Shown: positions 34,301 to 43,020 of the stretch, one piece after another
Layout: the number at the start of each line of letters is the position of its first letter
Numbering within the stretch: the first letter of the stretch is position 1
Origin: Candidatus Tumulicola sp.
Lineage (GTDB): Bacteria > Vulcanimicrobiota > Vulcanimicrobiia > Vulcanimicrobiales > Vulcanimicrobiaceae
Assembly (NCBI GenBank): GCA_036490475.1
Contig: DASXDT010000006.1
Span: 744,001 to 808,000 of the forward strand
Direction of reading: 5' to 3'
Length of the DNA stretch: 64,000 nucleotides
The notes under the pieces: model-generated
Databases searched by the model: none
Told to the model about the DNA's origin: nothing
The model's input: the letters and a program-made list of their open reading frames with translations, nothing else
Translations under genes and position numbers: made by a program

Positions 34301-35777
34301 GCGTTCCTCTTGGCTGCGCGACGCAGGCGTCGCGGCTTGTGCCGCACTCGCGTTAGCTGCGGCTTTCCCCAAGTTCGGCGCGGCGTGGCTGGTACCGTTC
34401 GGGACGGCCGCGCTTTTTTGGACATGGCAAGGCGCCTCCTGGAAACGGGCCGGAGCACTCGGATGGTTCGCAGGGGTCATTTTCTTCACGATCGGTTTTT
34501 CGTGGATCGGCCATACGGTCGGCAGCTATATCGGCGTTTTCGGACCGGTCTTGCCCTTGGCAGTGGCGATGATCGAAGCGCCGTTTTTCGCCCTGGCTGC
34601 GATCTTAGCGTCGTTCGCATATCGTCACGTTCGGCCGGCGTTCGCGCCGTTAGCTGCGGCGGCCGCGTTCACCGCGTGTGATTGGATTCGAACGATCGGC
34701 GTGCTCGGAGCTCCGTTCGACCAGCTCGGTTATTCGCAAGCCGATACACCGTTGCGAGCCATCGCGGCGTATGCCGGTACCTACGGCATAACGTTCGTGC
34801 TGTGCGCGATCGGCGCATATTTCGCCGACGCCGTGATTCGACGAACGTGGAAGCCGTTCGCCGCAACGATCGCCGCCGTCATCGTCGCGACATCGTTCGC
34901 GTGGCTCGCATGGCCCGCGCGTCGCGTGCCGCCTCCGACCATTCCGGTTGCGGCAGTACAAGGCAACATCGCGCAATCGCTCAAATGGAATTCGCTGGAC
35001 TTAGCTGTCATACGTTACATCGGAATGACGCATCAAGCACTGCTGCACCATCCGAAGCTCGTCGTATGGCCCGAAACCGTTATTCCGACCATCTTGAATA
35101 CCGATCCGTACTTTATTCAATCCTTTCGGACGCTCTCCGTCGGTTGGAAATCGACGCTCGTCGCCGGCAGTCAAAGTCTGCGCGGGCGCAGCGTGTATAA
35201 CTCGCTGTACATATTCGCGCCGAGCGGCGGTCTTGCAATCTACGATAAACGGCAGCTCGTACCGTTTGCTGAGTCGTTTCCGGGGCGCAAGTTTTTGTCG
35301 TGGCTTCCGTACGTCGCGAAGCTGAGCGGCCAATTCGGCACCGGTCGCATCGACGGTGTCTATCAAACCGAAGCGCTACCGATCGCACCGCTGATCTGCT
35401 GGGAGTCGGGTTTTTCGGATCTGGCGTTCGCACAGATTCGCCGCGGCGCGCAACTGCTAGTCATCAGCACCGACGACGCGTGGTTCGGCACGACATCCGG
35501 ACCATACATGCACGCACAGATCGCGCAACTGCGCGCGATCGAAAGCGGCGCATACGTGGTGCGCGCGGCAGCGACCGGTATCAGCGGTATCATCAACCCC
35601 GACGGATCGTGGCAAGCGCGCAGCAAGATGGAAGAACGCATCGTTGTCTACGGAAAGGTCGGGCGGCGAGTCGACACGGTTTTCTCGCACGTCGGTCCGA
35701 CGGCAATCGGTTTGGGGGCGTTCCTGTTATACGCGTTGCTGATCGTTTTGCCCGACAACAGGCGGCGGCGGAGCTGA
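34299..35777 (+). CDS. lnt: Apolipoprotein N-acyltransferase
   Basis: 492 aa from ATG 34299. Several N-terminal membrane helices (to about 210) lead into a nitrilase-like domain: the catalytic Glu in VVWPETVIP, the Lys in IYDKRQLVPFAE, and the Cys in APLICWESGF. It N-acylates the lipidated cysteine of apolipoproteins in the inner membrane, consistent with the many lipobox proteins here. The shared CATG with the leftward lipoprotein fixes the two starts within one base. The next gene is 4 nt downstream. Confidence 0.92.
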   Translation: MRSSWLRDAGVAACAALALAAAFPKFGAAWLVPFGTAALFWTWQGASWKRAGALGWFAGVIFFTIGFSWIGHTVGSYIGVFGPVLPLAVAMIEAPFFALAAILASFAYRHVRPAFAPLAAAAAFTACDWIRTIGVLGAPFDQLGYSQADTPLRAIAAYAGTYGITFVLCAIGAYFADAVIRRTWKPFAATIAAVIVATSFAWLAWPARRVPPPTIPVAAVQGNIAQSLKWNSLDLAVIRYIGMTHQALLHHPKLVVWPETVIPTILNTDPYFIQSFRTLSVGWKSTLVAGSQSLRGRSVYNSLYIFAPSGGLAIYDKRQLVPFAESFPGRKFLSWLPYVAKLSGQFGTGRIDGVYQTEALPIAPLICWESGFSDLAFAQIRRGAQLLVISTDDAWFGTTSGPYMHAQIAQLRAIESGAYVVRAAATGISGIINPDGSWQARSKMEERIVVYGKVGRRVDTVFSHVGPTAIGLGAFLLYALLIVLPDNRRRRS

Positions 35778-35781
35778 TCGG

Positions 35782-36555
35782 ATGCTGCTCGCGATATCGT
35801 TAGCAATCGTGGCGGGCTTAGGTTTTGGCGCCGCGACCTACATCGTGTCCGCCTTAAGCTGGCGCGGCGGCTTTTTATCGTTCGTTCTCGGCTTTCTCTT
35901 GGGTCCGATCGGTCTGTTGATCGCACTTGCGGGTGCACGCCGGGCTCGGCTCGAGGACCCCGACCGAAAGCCCCCGCGTCTCAAGAAAGTTCTCGTGCGG
36001 TGTGGCTACCTCGTTTTCGGCTTCGGAATCGCCGCATGGGTGGTGATCGAAATTCTTCTCGCAGACAGCGGGAAAGTTCCGCCGCCGCCGGCGACGGTCA
36101 GCATGGATTTGCACGGCGGCCATGTGGTCGGCAACCGCATTCAGACGAAGTCTTGGACGTTCGACTATACCAAGGCGCACCTGTCGCCGGACGGACTCAC
36201 CGGCAGCGTCGACGGCGTTCGTGACGGCGTAATCTTTCGCAAAGGTAAGCCGTACCTACGCATATCCGCGCAGCACATTCAAGTCGACGTGCAGTCGCTC
36301 AACTTTACGGCGATCGGAAAGATGCACATCGAACGGATCGGCGACCCGCAGCATCTGGCGTTCGACACCGATCACGTGGTCTGGACCAACGATGCTAAAT
36401 CGCTCAAGATCGACCATCCGGCATTCATCCACACCAACGGACAAACGCTTCGGGTCGACCATATCTCGGTCGACTTCGATGCGAATACGGTTCATATTGG
36501 AAAAATCGGTGGACAGCTCGACGTCCACACTGGAAAGGTAGCGCCGGAGATCTAG
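35782..36555 (+). CDS. LptC-like membrane protein
   Basis: 257 aa. Three predicted N-terminal membrane helices (about 1-95) are followed by a beta-jellyroll with regularly spaced strands (FDYTKAHLSPDGLTG, YLRISAQHIQVDVQS, VDHISVDFDANTVHIGKIGG) typical of the LptC/OstA fold. LptC passes LPS from the permease to LptA. The extra membrane helices are unusual, since classical LptC has one. It follows lnt by 4 nt and is probably cotranscribed. Confidence 0.65.
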   Translation: MLLAISLAIVAGLGFGAATYIVSALSWRGGFLSFVLGFLLGPIGLLIALAGARRARLEDPDRKPPRLKKVLVRCGYLVFGFGIAAWVVIEILLADSGKVPPPPATVSMDLHGGHVVGNRIQTKSWTFDYTKAHLSPDGLTGSVDGVRDGVIFRKGKPYLRISAQHIQVDVQSLNFTAIGKMHIERIGDPQHLAFDTDHVVWTNDAKSLKIDHPAFIHTNGQTLRVDHISVDFDANTVHIGKIGGQLDVHTGKVAPEI

Positions 36556-36583
36556 GCGCCGCTACGGCACCTAAAACTCCGGA

Positions 36584-36898
36584 CTACGTGTTGCCTTCTT
36601 CGGCAATCTTTTTCTTGGCCTCGGCGATCAGTTTCTTTACTTTCTGACCACCCTTATGGCCGATTTCCTCGTAGAAATCGGAACCATACTTTTCCTTGAC
36701 GACCTTCCCACCTTTTTGTCCGATCGATTCGTAAAATTCTACGCCGTGGCGGTCGCGCGTCGCTTTGCCGCCCTTGCGGCCGATGTCTTCATAGAACGTA
36801 GAACCGTAGCGGTCGCGCACGGTGTCGCCACCTTTTTTGCCAGCCTCGCGGACGGACATTTCGCGTTTCGCCGCGACTTCGTTTGTTTTTTCAGCCAT
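36584..36898 (-). CDS. KGG-repeat stress protein, three repeats
   Basis: 104 aa. After MSVREAGKKGG the sequence has three roughly 20-residue repeats of the form Y/H-G-x-x-F-Y-E-x-I-G-x-K-G-G, ending in a Lys-rich tail. This is the GsiB/KGG family of small hydrophilic desiccation and general-stress proteins. Its neighbour upstream is a two-repeat paralogue on the same strand (36931-37152), 32 nt away. Confidence 0.85.
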   Translation of the reverse strand: MAEKTNEVAAKREMSVREAGKKGGDTVRDRYGSTFYEDIGRKGGKATRDRHGVEFYESIGQKGGKVVKEKYGSDFYEEIGHKGGQKVKKLIAEAKKKIAEEGNT

Positions 36899-36930
36899 GG
36901 GTCCTTACGGGGTCGGATGGGCGAGAAATG

Positions 36931-37152
36931 TTAAGAAGCCGTTCCAGCTTTTTTTTTGGGGCGCTGTCCGCCTTTTTGGCCAATCACCTCGTAGAAGGAC
37001 GGGCCGTACTTGGTTTTCGTCGCCTGGCCGCCTTTGCGACCGATCTCCTCGTAAAATTCTGAACCATATTTGGCTTTGACGCGTTCGCCTCCACGACGTC
37101 CCGCTTCGCGAACGCTCATGCCGCCGGACGGTCCCGGTTCTTGCGTGGTCAT
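36931..37152 (-). CDS. KGG-repeat stress protein, two repeats
   Basis: 73 aa with the same MSVREAGRRGG opening and two FYEEIGRKGG-type repeats, ending in a short basic tail. It is a tandem paralogue of the following gene with one repeat fewer, and probably has the same protective role. The two are likely cotranscribed. Confidence 0.82.
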   Translation of the reverse strand: MTTQEPGPSGGMSVREAGRRGGERVKAKYGSEFYEEIGRKGGQATKTKYGPSFYEVIGQKGGQRPKKKAGTAS

Positions 37153-37253
37153 GCCTGCCTCGTATCTGGGAAGAGTGATGATCAGTTTTTTCCCAAGTAG
37201 GCGCCAGGCAAACTAAGAAAACTCACAGGAACGGGCGCTCGCCTGAAAACTTG

Positions 37254-37832
37254 TCATATTAGCAGCCGGTCGTAGACGTCGCGGGAGCGCAGCCGAAGCT
37301 GCTCGAGCGATCCGTCATTAGCGATCGCGAAGTCGGCGAGTTCGACGGCGCGCTCGGGCGCCAATTGCGCGGCCATACGCTGCTCGATGGCGTCGGCGTT
37401 CAATCCGTCGCGCGCTTCGACCCGCCGCAGACGTTCGGCGATGGGTGCCGTTACGACGATCGTTCGATCGACCAATTTGTCGTAGCCGGTCTCGAACAAG
37501 AGCGGTACGACGTGCACCACCACTTGTCCGGGCGCCGCGTGGGCCCCCCGCTCTGCCGCAATCCGCCGCACTTGCGGATGCACGATTGCGTTGAGACGTT
37601 CGCGCTGTGCGGGATCGGCGAATACGATGTCTGCGAGCGCGCCGCGGTTGAGTTCGCCGTCGCGAATCGTCTCGGGCCAAGCGCGCGCAATTTGCAAGAA
37701 GCCGTCGCTATTGGGCGCGACGGCTTCTCGTGCGATAAGGTCGGTATCGATGACCAGCGCTCCAAACGAATGGAAAAACGCCGCCACGGCCGACTTGCCC
37801 GAACCGATTCCTCCGGTGAGGCCGGCGAGCAT
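37254..37832 (-). CDS. coaE: Dephospho-CoA kinase
   Basis: 192 aa, the normal length. The P-loop GLTGGIGSGKS is at residues 4-14, and the CoA-site HPQVRR and lid region (RRVEARDGLNADAIEQRM) are present. It phosphorylates the 3'-hydroxyl of dephospho-CoA with ATP, the last step of CoA synthesis. It lies 8 nt after rpsA, as the last gene of the leftward polA-mutM-rpsA operon. Confidence 0.95.
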   Translation of the reverse strand: MLAGLTGGIGSGKSAVAAFFHSFGALVIDTDLIAREAVAPNSDGFLQIARAWPETIRDGELNRGALADIVFADPAQRERLNAIVHPQVRRIAAERGAHAAPGQVVVHVVPLLFETGYDKLVDRTIVVTAPIAERLRRVEARDGLNADAIEQRMAAQLAPERAVELADFAIANDGSLEQLRLRSRDVYDRLLI

Positions 37833-37840
37833 TTGGGCTG

Positions 37841-39118
37841 CTAGGGAGCCGGCTCCGCCGAAGGAGCGGCGTCGGGCAATGCAGCTTCAGAGGTAACGGC
37901 TTCGGACGGAGCCACATCGGGCGATGCAGCTTCGGACGGAGCCGTGTCCGACGATGCAGCTTCGGGCGACGACGTCTCTATCGGCGCAGCGGCCGACGGC
38001 GCGATGACGTCGATCTCGGGAACGACGATCTGTTCGATTTCCTCGAGCGGAACGTCGGCCACGTGTTGGATCGACGCGGTGATGCGCCGGGTCGCGTGAT
38101 TGATCGTCAGCAGCGTCACTTCGACGTCTTGCCCGGGACTGTACTGGGCGACCGAGTCGAACTCGCCCTTCGGAACCATCGCCAGAATGCCCGGAATGAT
38201 CTCGACCAGCAAATAGTTCGGCGTAACTTTGACGACTTGCGCCGTCAGTTTATTGGTTTCGTACAACTTGTCCGCATGCTCGTCCCACGGATCGGGAAGC
38301 GCGTGTTTGAGCGACAAGCTCACCTTTTTCGCGTCGGGATCGAACTTCATGATCTCGACTTGCACCACATCGCCGATACGCGCGACTTCCGAAGGATGCT
38401 TGATGCGTGCGTACGACAGCTCGCTGTTGTGAATTAACCCGTCGATGCCGCCGAGATCGACGAACGCACCGAAATCGGCGAGACGCACGACGATGCCTTC
38501 GCGGATCTGTCCCACTTCCAACGTGTCGAGCAGCTCTTGCTTCTTGGCCTGCAGCTCTTCCTCGAGTACTAAGCGCTGCGACAGGACGACGCGATGGCGT
38601 TTGTGATCGAGATCGATTACTTTCAAACGCAAACGCTGGCCGACCAACTCATCGAGATTACCGACGGGTTGGCGGCGAATCTGCGAGGCCGGGACGAATC
38701 CGCGCATGCCCAGATCGACGAGCACACCGCCCTTAACGACTTGCGTTACCGTCGCTTCGATCACTTCATCGCGTTCGTGCGCTTCGATGACCTTTTCCCA
38801 CGTCTTGAGCGCGCGGGCACGACGCTCCGACAGGAACAGCGTTCCGTCGAGATCGTCGATGCGGTGAATCATGACTTCGAGCGTATCGCCGACTTTGAGC
38901 AGCTTCGGCTCGACAGCGAGCGAGAGCTCGCGGAACGGAAGCACGCCTTCGGACTTACCACCGACGTCGACGAGTAATTCGTCTTTGTCTTTCTGGACGA
39001 TCGTGCCGGTTAGAACTTGGCCTTCGTCGAGAACTTTGAGCGACTCTTCGTAAAGTTGCTGTTCGAGCGCGAGCTGATCTTCTTCGGGCTGTACGGGAGA
39101 GATTTCAGTCGTAGTGAT
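37841..39118 (-). CDS. rpsA: Ribosomal protein S1, four S1 domains, apparent ATC start
   Basis: 425 aa if begun at ATC 39118. Four S1 domains (about 35-100, 120-185, 200-270, 285-355) are followed by an Ala/Ser/Pro/Glu-rich tail of about 55 residues made of near-repeats of PSEAAS. The first canonical start, GTG 38944, would cut away most of the first S1 domain (GQVLTGTIVQKDKDELLVDV). Upstream of it the frame stays open and continues as S1 sequence to a TTTEISPVQ N-terminus preceded by ATC. GGTAGGA lies 9 nt before this ATC. S1 helps mRNA binding at the 30S subunit. The gene lies between mutM (45 nt) and coaE (8 nt). Confidence 0.88.
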   Translation of the reverse strand: MTTTEISPVQPEEDQLALEQQLYEESLKVLDEGQVLTGTIVQKDKDELLVDVGGKSEGVLPFRELSLAVEPKLLKVGDTLEVMIHRIDDLDGTLFLSERRARALKTWEKVIEAHERDEVIEATVTQVVKGGVLVDLGMRGFVPASQIRRQPVGNLDELVGQRLRLKVIDLDHKRHRVVLSQRLVLEEELQAKKQELLDTLEVGQIREGIVVRLADFGAFVDLGGIDGLIHNSELSYARIKHPSEVARIGDVVQVEIMKFDPDAKKVSLSLKHALPDPWDEHADKLYETNKLTAQVVKVTPNYLLVEIIPGILAMVPKGEFDSVAQYSPGQDVEVTLLTINHATRRITASIQHVADVPLEEIEQIVVPEIDVIAPSAAAPIETSSPEAASSDTAPSEAASPDVAPSEAVTSEAALPDAAPSAEPAP

Positions 39119-39163
39119 GTTGGAGTTCCTACCTTCGTTATATTTTTTTGTTGCGAACGAACG

Positions 39164-39976
39164 TTATCGTTGGCATCCGCGGCACCACCAGGTTCCGCGT
39201 TGACCGAGTACCGTCCGGATGACGGGCTTGCCACATCGTAGGCACGGTTCGCCGAGCCGGCCGTATACCGACAAGACGTTTTGAAAGCCTCCCCGCAACC
39301 CCCCGGCGTCGACATAGTCGTCGATGCTCGAACCGCGCATGGTCACCGCGCGATCCAGCACGTTGACGATAGCACGATGGAGCCGGAGAATCCGCGGAGC
39401 GGTCAACGACTTGGAGGGACGGCTCGGGCGGATGCCCGCCTCCCAGAGCGCTTCGCAAGCATAGATGTTGCCGATGCCCGCTATGCGCCGCTGGTCGAGA
39501 AGTGCCACCTTGACCGGCGTCGTTCGCCCCGCCAGCATACCCGTTACGGCCTTGACTGTAAAGTCTGGCGAGAGGGGCTCCACGCCGAGGTCGCGATCCC
39601 ACGCTTCGCCGGGTTCGACCAGGCGCATCCGGCCGAAGGTGCGCACGTCGGCGAAACTCAGGCGGGTATCGTCGGTGAAGTGCAAGACGATATGGGTGCC
39701 GGGATAATCCGGCTCTCCGGCGCGCTGCATCAACATGCGCCCGGTCATGCGTAGGCTGGTTACGAGGCTACGGCCCGAGGCCAAGTCAAGGATCGCGTAC
39801 TTACCGCGCCGCCGTGCCCCCACGATTCGCTCGCCCGCCGCGGCGTCGACGAACACGACACCGGGCGGCGCCACACCGATTTTCGCAAGCCGCACCTCGG
39901 CGCGCTCGATCCGTTTGCCGACCGCTGCCGCGGCTAAGCCGCGCACGATCGTTTCTACTTCAGGAAGTTCAGGCAC
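39164..39976 (-). CDS. mutM: Formamidopyrimidine-DNA glycosylase
   Basis: 270 aa, the normal length. The N-terminal MPELPEVETI supplies catalytic P2 and E3, a GKYAILDL lysine and the MTGRM loop follow, and the C-terminal zinc finger has four cysteines (CLRCGK ... CRGC). It removes 8-oxoguanine and ring-opened purines and cuts the abasic site. The start overlaps the DUF192 gene by 8 nt. Operon context with polA fits base-excision repair. Confidence 0.95.
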   Translation of the reverse strand: MPELPEVETIVRGLAAAAVGKRIERAEVRLAKIGVAPPGVVFVDAAAGERIVGARRRGKYAILDLASGRSLVTSLRMTGRMLMQRAGEPDYPGTHIVLHFTDDTRLSFADVRTFGRMRLVEPGEAWDRDLGVEPLSPDFTVKAVTGMLAGRTTPVKVALLDQRRIAGIGNIYACEALWEAGIRPSRPSKSLTAPRILRLHRAIVNVLDRAVTMRGSSIDDYVDAGGLRGGFQNVLSVYGRLGEPCLRCGKPVIRTVLGQRGTWWCRGCQR

Positions 39977-40406
39977 CAGGCGGAATGGTCAAGTGGGTTC
40001 CGCGTTTGATCCCGTCGCGCGCCGCCTCGCCCGACGGAAGCTCGATCACGTACTTCGCAGCGCCCGGCTCTATTGGAATAGCCGGATCGGCGGCATTCCG
40101 CGGTGCCGGCGCCACCGCCGCGTCGACCAAACGAACCGTGCCGTCGGCAGCGACGAATACCATATCGAGCGGAATCAGTGTATCTTTCATCCAGAACGTC
40201 ACCGGTCCGTCGCTGTCGAAAACGAACAGCATTCCGGTGTGTTCGGGCAACGACGTTCGATCCATCAAGCCGCGTTCGCGCTGTGGGTCGTTGCGCGCCA
40301 CTTCGAGGTGCAGCGTCGCTTGCGGAGCGTGCAGCGCTATCACCGGCAATGGGCTGGGCGCAGGCGACGCAGCGGCCACGATCGACGCCAGCAACAGATC
40401 AAACAT
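39969..40406 (-). CDS. Exported DUF192 protein
   Basis: 145 aa. A short hydrophobic N-terminus is a likely signal peptide (AAASPAPSP). The DUF192 core follows: LEVARNDPQRERGLMDRTSL, then MLFVFDSDGPVTFWMKDTLIPLDMVFV. The family is widespread and small, and its biochemical role is unknown. It overlaps both neighbours, polA and mutM, by 8 nt, so it is fully embedded in the repair operon. Confidence 0.85.
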   Translation of the reverse strand: MFDLLLASIVAAASPAPSPLPVIALHAPQATLHLEVARNDPQRERGLMDRTSLPEHTGMLFVFDSDGPVTFWMKDTLIPLDMVFVAADGTVRLVDAAVAPAPRNAADPAIPIEPGAAKYVIELPSGEAARDGIKRGTHLTIPPGA

Positions 40407-43020
40407 TCGCGCCTTCCTCCTCGAGCAACGGCTCGACGTCGTACCAGTTGTGGCCGGTTTTTACCGTGACTTCCAGCGGCACGCTCAGCGCGACCGCGCT
40501 TTCCATATGTTCGCGCACCAGTGCGGCCAATGCATCGCGTTGCGACACGAGCACCTCGAAAATCAACTCGTCATGAATTTGCAGCAGCATACGCGCATCC
40601 AGTCCGGAGCGGGTCAGCGCTGCATCGATGCGGACCATCGCCAGCTTCATGAGATCTGCCGCACTGCCTTGCAGCGGGGCATTGGTCGCTTCTCGCTCGG
40701 CGGCCGCACGCAACATATAATTACCCGAAGTCAAACCCGGCATGTAGCGCCGGCGCCCGAGCATCGTCGAAACGTAGCCGTTACGCCGGCCCTCTGCAAT
40801 CGTTCGATCGATGTACGCGCGCACCGACGGAAAACGCGCGAAATATGCCGCGGTGATCTCCCTCGCTTCAGCCCGGCCGATCTCGAGCCGTTGCGCTAAT
40901 CCGAAATCCGACATGCCGTAGAGCAATCCGAAGTTTACGCTCTTGGCCATGCGGCGCTGATTGCCGTCGACGTTGTCGCCGGCGGCCACGTTGAAGATCT
41001 GACGCGCGGTGAAATCGTGAATGTCTTGACCTTCATGAAACGCCGCGCGCATCGCTTCATCGCCGGACAGATGGGCCATCAAGCGCAGCTCGATTTGACT
41101 GTAATCGGCTGCGACCAAGAGATACTCTTCGCCGCCGGCGACGAACGCTTTGCGGATCTTTCGCCCGAGCTCGCCGCGCACCGGCACGTTTTGCAGGTTA
41201 GGGTTGGTCGACGACAGCCGGCCGGTTGCTGTCGATGTTTGATTGAATACCGTATGCAGCCGTCCGTCGGCGGGGTCGACCGACGACCCAATGACGTCGA
41301 CGTACGTGTTCTTGAGTTTGGTGACTTCGCGCCATTCGAGCACCAACGCACAAATCGGATACTCACGCGACAATCCTTGGAGAACTTCCACGCCGGTCGC
41401 CCAACCGGTCTTGCTCTTTTTCCCGTTCGGAATCTGGAGTTTGTCGAAGAGAATCTTGCCGAGTTGCAACGGAGAGCCGATGTTGAACTCTTCGCCGGCA
41501 AAGTCGAAGATGTGCCGCTGCAGCCTGCTCGCTGCCGATTCCACCTCGCGGCCGACGATGGCCAGTTCGCCAAGGTCGATGGCGACGCCGGCGGCTTCCA
41601 TTTTCGCCAGGACGGGCGCGAGAGGAAGTTCGACATTGCGGTAGAGATCGAGCTGCTCGCGCTCTTGTAACGAGGCTCGTTCGGGTTCGATCATGCGTAG
41701 CGTCGCATCGGCGACGGCGGCTGCACTCGATTCGGTCGAAGCGCCCAATATCGCCGCCGCAGCATCTTGGGGATCGGCGAAGCCGCGGCCCGGATCCAAT
41801 AGATGCGCCGCGAGCATCGCGTCGTCGGCGAATTGCGGAACGTCGATGCCGCGATCCAACAGCGCGCGCATGAGGCGTTTCGCATCGTACGCAACGAGCA
41901 ACGCGTCCGACCGCAACAGCGTTTGTAACGCGTCGCGCACTCCGCCGTGCGCCAGGGCTGCGAGCGGAAAGTCGAGTCCGGTTTCGGGAGCCGCGCTCGC
42001 ACCTAGGTCGTGGCCCAATACCGCAAGCGCGATGCGCGCGGCACTCGCCAATTCTCGCAGTTCCCCGGCGAGCCGTTCGAACTCCGGCGGATCGGCGGCG
42101 GCGGCATACGAGCGGTACGAACCATTCAATCCCGTTCGCGCGTCGAGCAAGAGCAGTTCGGGCGGTGCCTGTAGCTTTGCGACTAACGATTTGAATTCGA
42201 GATCGCTGTACAGTTCAAAGAGTTCGGCCTTATCGGGTGCGCGGTATCGACTGGCTTCCCAATCGACGGTGACCGGCAAGTCCCGAACCACGATCGAAAC
42301 CGTGCGGCACAAACAGGCCTGATCGCCGTATTGCTCGATCAGCTTTTGCAACTTTGGCGTTCCGGCCAGCGTGGGATTTGCAACGAGCGCGTCCAGCGAA
42401 CCGGCCGCCTGCAATAACTTCGTCGCGGTCTTTTCGCCGACGCCCGGGATACCCGGCAGATTATCCGACGGATCGCCCTTGAGCCCGCGATAATCCGGCA
42501 ACTGCGACGGGTCCAGTCCGAAGCGTGCGCGCACCGCTTCTGGGTCGTATCGGGCCAGATCGGTGATTCCGCGGCGCGTCACGAGCGCAGTCGTGCGTTC
42601 GTCCACGACCTGTAACAAATCGAGATCGCCGGTGACGATGACGGTTTGCTCGCCGGCTTCTTCGGCTTGCCGAGCCAAGGTTGCGATCACGTCATCGGCT
42701 TCTTGCCCGTCGAGTTCGACGATCGGAATACCGAACACGTCGAGGATTCGGCGCACGAGCGCGAACTGGCTGCGCAATTCGTCGGGCATCTTTTCGCGTT
42801 GCGCTTTGTATTTTTTATACAACGCGATGCGATGCGCCGGCATGCCTTTATCGAACGCCGCAATCACGTGTACCGGTTTTTCGTCGGCGATGATCTTGTT
42901 GAGCATCATCGTAAAACCGTAGGCTGCGTTGATCGGCACGCCCTTGCTGGTCGTCAGACCGGGCAGCGCAAAAAATGCGCGATACACTAACCCGTAGGTA
43001 TCGAGCAACATCAAGCTCAC
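40399..43020 (-). CDS. polA: DNA polymerase I
   Basis: 873 aa. The GTG at 43020 overlaps the upstream stop as GTGA and gives MLLDTYGLVYRAFFAL right after four residues. The 5'-nuclease domain (about 1-290) keeps its Asp residues (DGQEADDVIA, TGDLDLLQ). The middle 3'-5' exonuclease fold (about 310-480) lacks the DxE motif, so proofreading is probably lost. The polymerase domain has DYSQIELR, RRMAKSVNFGLLYG and QIHDELIFE. Its role is Okazaki-fragment processing and repair. It is cotranscribed with mutM, rpsA and coaE. Confidence 0.95.
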   Translation of the reverse strand: MSLMLLDTYGLVYRAFFALPGLTTSKGVPINAAYGFTMMLNKIIADEKPVHVIAAFDKGMPAHRIALYKKYKAQREKMPDELRSQFALVRRILDVFGIPIVELDGQEADDVIATLARQAEEAGEQTVIVTGDLDLLQVVDERTTALVTRRGITDLARYDPEAVRARFGLDPSQLPDYRGLKGDPSDNLPGIPGVGEKTATKLLQAAGSLDALVANPTLAGTPKLQKLIEQYGDQACLCRTVSIVVRDLPVTVDWEASRYRAPDKAELFELYSDLEFKSLVAKLQAPPELLLLDARTGLNGSYRSYAAAADPPEFERLAGELRELASAARIALAVLGHDLGASAAPETGLDFPLAALAHGGVRDALQTLLRSDALLVAYDAKRLMRALLDRGIDVPQFADDAMLAAHLLDPGRGFADPQDAAAAILGASTESSAAAVADATLRMIEPERASLQEREQLDLYRNVELPLAPVLAKMEAAGVAIDLGELAIVGREVESAASRLQRHIFDFAGEEFNIGSPLQLGKILFDKLQIPNGKKSKTGWATGVEVLQGLSREYPICALVLEWREVTKLKNTYVDVIGSSVDPADGRLHTVFNQTSTATGRLSSTNPNLQNVPVRGELGRKIRKAFVAGGEEYLLVAADYSQIELRLMAHLSGDEAMRAAFHEGQDIHDFTARQIFNVAAGDNVDGNQRRMAKSVNFGLLYGMSDFGLAQRLEIGRAEAREITAAYFARFPSVRAYIDRTIAEGRRNGYVSTMLGRRRYMPGLTSGNYMLRAAAEREATNAPLQGSAADLMKLAMVRIDAALTRSGLDARMLLQIHDELIFEVLVSQRDALAALVREHMESAVALSVPLEVTVKTGHNWYDVEPLLEEEGANV

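Noticed and set aside
34298-34301. Shared CATG start of two divergent genes as a special regulatory device
   Set aside because: CATG is self-complementary, so any divergent starts meeting at a C-ATG produce it; it also occurs near 58660. It is noted only as context.
37153-37253. Possible terminator after coaE
   Set aside because: A TGGGAA/TTCCCA stem with a long loop is present, but it is short, imperfectly placed and lacks a following T run in the coaE direction.
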